In this document: piece by piece, positions 53,301 to 59,300 of the stretch
Layout of the letters: every line of letters begins with the position of its first letter
How positions within the stretch are numbered: position 1 is the first letter of the stretch
Source: Pelobates cultripes
Lineage: Eukaryota > Chordata > Amphibia > Anura > Pelobatidae
Direction of reading: 5' to 3'
Length of the DNA stretch: 64,000 nt
NCBI GenBank assembly: GCA_933207985.1
Contig: OW240924.1
Coordinates: forward strand, 71,616,517-71,680,516
Notes under the pieces: generated by a model
Seen by the model: only the letters and a program-made list of their open reading frames with translations
The model's database searches: none
Told to the model about the DNA's origin: nothing
Translations under genes and position numbers: made by a program

Positions 53301-56300
53301 TGTTTGTATTTGGTACAAGTTCCTAACCAGCAGTTGCGGATCACTTTAAAGTGTTATCAGCATAACACAGTGTATTTGCCTTTGTAGCAGTGCCTGCATT
53401 TCTAAATTCTTGCTCTCTGTTTCATTGAACCACGTAGGTTTATATCCTCATCAGACATGAAAAACGTTCTTGATGTTCCGTGAAATGATTTCACACTTTG
53501 ATGCTGGTGGGAAAATGCTTGCTATAATTGCTATTCTATTTTATTATCAATCTCACCCTAATGAAAAAAAAAATATATTTCTCATTGACTAAATACACTG
53601 ATCATGCGGAGTGTTTGGACTGCCATGATATGGGAAACATTGTGCTTAATTTTGTTCTGACCAATCAAGATATCCAAATTGTACAAGATTCCAAAATCCA
53701 AACTAATCATGAGTCACCTGAACTTTTTTTTTTTTTTAATGTTCTTTTGTACCCCTCTTGATCCCACTTTCACCTCCTGCCAGGCACCGTTCTATTAACC
53801 TCTTCCTCCATGGTTATCTGAAACTCTGGATAGAAACAGAGGAAAATTCCTTTGAGGAGAAACTAATTCAGGATTTGGCTGTAAGTACGGGATTAGCTGG
53901 AGTTTGGCACAGATCGCAAATAAATAATTACTACAGCTTATGTACTGCTTCTAAAGAGACATCTAAAAATGAGCAATGCTTCTTACACAGTTTTTAAACA
54001 TGGCCCAAATTTCCCTTTAATTGCAAATGGTTCAAATGTGTCCTGGCAACAGAATGACCATCGACGGTGATTAATTGAAACAATTAGTTTAGTGCAGAGT
54101 ATTACGCATGGTTAAGAGAGCCAAGTTTTGAAATCATAGTAATTTTATTAGGTTCCTTAGACAGATTTATTAATTAAGCTGATTGTGTTCTAAATGTTAA
54201 AGTAGCTAATTGGTTTATTTAGGATGTAAAGTTAATAAGCCAATTCTGAGAATCCTCAACACATCTTAACTGTTAACATGGCTTAGAAGCTGCAGATCAT
54301 GAATTTAGGAACCCTCTAAAACACGAAATTTGAAGTAATATTCTAAATGCCAATAGAACACTGCTGGTATTTTTTGTAATTGCTTGTACCAGGTGCATGA
54401 TTACAGATATTTATTTTTTCTTCTTTTCCGAGTTGGATTCTTAAAAAGAAATGATGGCCTAAAAGACTAGTGTATTTAAGCAACCTGGCATTTCCTTCTT
54501 AGTGTATTCAAATACATGTTAAAAAACAAACAAAAAAAAACAGTTCCTTACTGAAGAAAAAGTTTCAAAATTATATAACACAAATTCAATTATTTGATTA
54601 CATTTATTTTGGGTAACACAGATTTGGAGGAAGAATAACTTTTGGCATTTATGATAGACAATAAAAGGAACAGATTGTAAGTTCTGAAGGACACTAAACA
54701 CATAATAAATATGATGTTCTTAAGGGCTATTTTCTGTTGTTTGCCTGTTCATGACACAGATTAAGGCCTGGACAGTAATATAATTTGGTAATTATAAAAT
54801 AAACGCAATAATTTTCTACGTCGAAAAAAACCAAAACTGCTTAGGAGAAAATGTGATTCATCCAATACAGAGAGCTAGAAAAATCTAACAAACTAATTGC
54901 AGTCGATTTCTACAGCTTATTAAGGCACTATAAGCTGTACGTTGGACTGTCTGTTCCAGCTGAATTTGACTTCGCTCCATATGATTCATGTTAACCTCCA
55001 TTTGCCTCTATTATGACTATGGACCTGTTCTCGGCTAAACGTTGTTTGGCTGGTGGGACATGCATTTACGTGTGAGTGAAAACGCTAGCAACATTATAGT
55101 TGTTGGCATACTCCATACAAAACAAATCACACCTGCTACTATACTGCATTCAAGCACATTTTAAGTCTTGCCAGTTTTCCCCCTGAACAGCAAATGTTCA
55201 GTTATGGCAAGGCTTAAAATGCCATTTTAAACAGTTTCCACCACTTCATTGACACTGATTCAAGGGGATTTACATACTGGAATGTCCCTTGAACTCATCT
55301 TGCCAGTCTGTATACTGAAAGCCTTGTTTACTTATTTAAGACACATCGTGGCTAGGTTCAGAAATGCAGTTTATTACAAAGAAAATAGTGGTCACAAAAC
55401 TTGCTTTTGAAACATATTAGAATGTTTCTAAGTTCCACTCTAGGAGGTATTGGATACCAGCTAGTGGTAAGCGAGTGTGAAGTGGATAAGTACCTCTGAT
55501 TACACCAATCTCTCTTCTTCTACTCCCTCATTCATAAATGCTATTCATTATTAAAAATCCATGCCATAACCTAAAGGAACCGCACCTAATTTCACGTAAA
55601 CATCGGTTGTTCTGAAGGACCACCAAATCCAAAGTGGTATAGCAGCAAACAAGAAGATCTTCAAGGCACTAGCATTGTTCAAGCCACGGGCTGGTTTATT
55701 GGATCAAAGTGGTAGAGCAACGTTTCGACTTACTGTGTGGTCTTTGTCAAGCTTGACAAAGACCTCACAATAGGTCAAAATGTTGCTCTGTCACTTTGAT
55801 CCAATCAATATTTTTTTTTTTAAAGTCTAAAATTTTCTCTCTAAATATATATTAGGATTTCAATTTTACGTTGCCACTGAAATCCCCCTCTCATGCTGCA
55901 ATTACACACTACAGAGTGATCACAAAGCAGTCTCTACTGTGTGAGTGAGGAGATCCCTCTATGAATCAGTACTGATGTCAGCAGAGGGAGTCCATGTGAG
56001 GTGGGATTAGGAACCGGGGTATGAGTTGGATTAGGGTAGTAGGATTATTCATAGAATATTGAGTAGGATTGTGGGTTGGATTAGGGCAAAAGGTATACAT
56101 GTAGGGTAACATTGTACTTGACAACAGTAGCAGAACACAATTATGGGCTGTTTAAAATATTGTGTCTGTGAATTTCCCAGAAATAAAACAGAAAAAATGA
56201 AACATTTTGACTGAGGATTATTATAATGTGGCTAAATGATAAGTTAAATTGTATATGTTTTGCATTATTCAGCATTGTGTTTTGATTGCTCTTAGTCAAA

Positions 56301-59300
56301 TAGGCTGGGAAATGTACTTTCTACAAATAGGCACTTTTGTGTAGCAGTTTTAAATTCTGTGACTACTATAAAAGTTATAATCTCAGCATGCTAAATTTTG
56401 CTAAATTTTAGCCTTAAAACTCTAATTCCCTCCTTGTTTTATAACTTCTAGAAATTAATTGAAATCATAGACATACTGGGCATTTTAAAAAATAAAGGCA
56501 AATTAGTGCCTCTATTGTTAACTGTTTTGGTTTTAGTTGCACTTTCTGTGTAGAAATTCTTACAGAGAAAAAAAAGTGTTGCTGTCTCGTAAACCTCTAA
56601 GGTTGATCTCTGACTGAGATTTCAAAAGTAATGTTGTCCCCAAATTCTCCAAAAGCCTATGAAGATTTGCTGTGCAAGTCCAAATAGTTACACTTTAGTA
56701 CACAAATTAGCATAGTTTTTGAAACACTAGTTTCGTAGCAGACATTTTTTTTCTTATCTTATTCTTATCTACACATTTCTAGAATTGCAGTCGATTTCTA
56801 AAAATCTCCCTTAAACTTTGGGGATTTTAATAAAACATTTTTTGGCATTTTCATACACCACTTTCCAGCTGGTATTCAAACCAGTAGCATTATGGTGTGC
56901 TGGTAATCATCACCCTATGTTGCATTATCACATCTAATGCATGCAGTGTCTACAAATTATGTTCAAAATTGGCTATATTTGTAGTATTTCAACATGCAAT
57001 TTCAGAGGTTTTTAGTCTCACCTCTCATAAAAATCTATTTACTCCACTGGTATCTGATAAACAGTAGCCATAAATAGAGCTATAACCACTTTCTATATAT
57101 AGGTAGCCGATGTCAGAGATGGCTCTATAGTATCTTGTATCCTCGATAATGGTTTGTGCTTTTTACACTGCCATCAGTAGAAATTAGATAATGGGGTGGA
57201 AAAGCAGGATTGTTTAAGAGATGTGGTCTGGAAAGGTTAGCCAATGTCAGAGACGATCACTGGTTAGTAACTTTGAGCAATCACACAAAAGGGAAGAGGT
57301 TACATCGATGAATGAGGAAAGAGATTTACATGAATGATTGATCATGCCTGTGTCACTAAATATTATTGTCAACAATTTCTCCTGAGATATATCATCAGGA
57401 TATTATAAAAAAATTATAAAATGTTATAAATTGTCATAAATGTGACAGATTTAGGACACTTAAAGTACTACAGCAAGCTGATGCTTTATGTTTGTGGAGT
57501 GTTCCTGTAGATATAATTTCATGATAAACCTAAGTGATGATAAGTATAGTTTCTCAAGGGTCATGTGTCCTGGGAAGTATAGTATTCTCCCAGGCTCTGT
57601 GTCCCAATAGGCATAGTTTTTCAAGGCATCAGGGTCCTAATGGGGACAGTTTCTTGACACATATGTGTCTCAGTGAGCATACTTTTCTTCTAAGACAAAA
57701 GTAGTGATAGGGAAAAGGATACTAATTTTCAGAGATGTACCACATACATTTAATCCTCCAGTTTTAAAATGCATACTCCTTCCCCAGTACTGGGGGTTGT
57801 ACTATGGGTCCCACAGGTCCACAAATGTAAGTAATTAACGTAACTCTACCATTATTAAAAGGTAACTCTAACATAAGTAGATCCCGCACTGTTTTAACCT
57901 AAAGGAAGATTTAGTCAAAAATGTCAAGGTGCAGACTAGATTAACACAGATATTTATATGTATGTATCTGTGCATGTATGCATTTTTTCCCATCAGTCTA
58001 TGTGTGCAATCATCAAAATATGTAAAGAAAGCTGTGAAGGTGTAAGACCATTTTATCCAATTTTTTTAAATATGTATAAAAAAAAAAAGCTAGATGAAAG
58101 CTATAGCATTCTGAGCTCTAAACGTTTTGTTGTTTGCAATGGGGCCATGCACAATTGCTTCGTGGGTAAAAAAGCAAATAACTTGGGTAGAAGCATTAAA
58201 GGCTGTGTAAGTTGCATTTTTCTGCTATATTTAAAATTGCTTAAAATCTGCATAAATACAAAATACGTATCTCCGATGCCATTTCTATTTTGGTTTTGCA
58301 GTTTAATATTATCCCTGACCCATCACCTTTCAATTCTCTGTGAGTTTCTATACTGTACAAGGTTTAAAATGGCCTTTGTCACTGGCAATCTCTTTATCTT
58401 CCAGTTGACTTGGTCTTTGCTTTGTCTTTTAAGCCTAAAAAGGTCAAAACTGCATTCTCAGAGCTGAAGCCAACAGTAATCCTGATACTGTAACCATCCT
58501 GTCCTTTACCCCTAAGCTGAGAGGGCTACCATCCATCCCTCCCCCCCAAACCGTGTCCTTCCTTCCCTTCATCCTTTCCCACTCATTCATTCCCATTGAC
58601 ATAGATCATCCCTCCCAACTTCCCTATTGCATGTTGTTTGCATGTTCACAAAACATATCAATGATTTCTGTTTTTTGATAATAAAAAATAAAACCAGCAA
58701 TCAGCAAGTAAGTGGTAATCCCAGTACGAACTGTTCATAAGATTTTGGTAAAAGCAATATGATGGCAAGAAACTGGTTGAGTTATTTTGGGCATTTTAAC
58801 TTTCCCTTCAGCAACATTATCAGCCACTCCAACGCTATTGTACACTCCTCTAAAATTATAGAACAATAGAATTTTGAACTTTTTCAATTCCAGAAAATTG
58901 CAAAGACATTTTCCACTACAGGGGTTGTCTAAAATGATTACACTACATGAGCAGTCTAGGGCAGCATTAATAAAATAGGAGTGTTTGTGCTTATTTGTGA
59001 TAAATTCCTGCAGCCATATTATTAAAAGGAGCATTTTGATCCTGGTGCCCTGCTTATCGCCTCTAGACATCTCATAGTTTCCGGCATTTACGCCTCACTT
59101 CCATTCTGCTTGCATAGTGCTTCAATGAGCAGATATGCACCATGCATCGTGGTTTTAAAACCTTACATAATTGTGACTTGCAAGCCTTCTCAGCATTTCA
59201 TTATTAATGCTGAGAGCATTTCGAAGCAGCAGAGTAGCTCACACAAGCGATCAATCATGGCCCATGCAAGGGTTAGAGCCAGCTTGACGATACAGAATCA

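Noticed and set aside
57958..58467. Plus-strand 169-codon frame in intron E24b-E25
   Set aside because: No family recognised, AT-rich composition with many K, I, F and L residues as in random intron translation, and no splice or promoter context.
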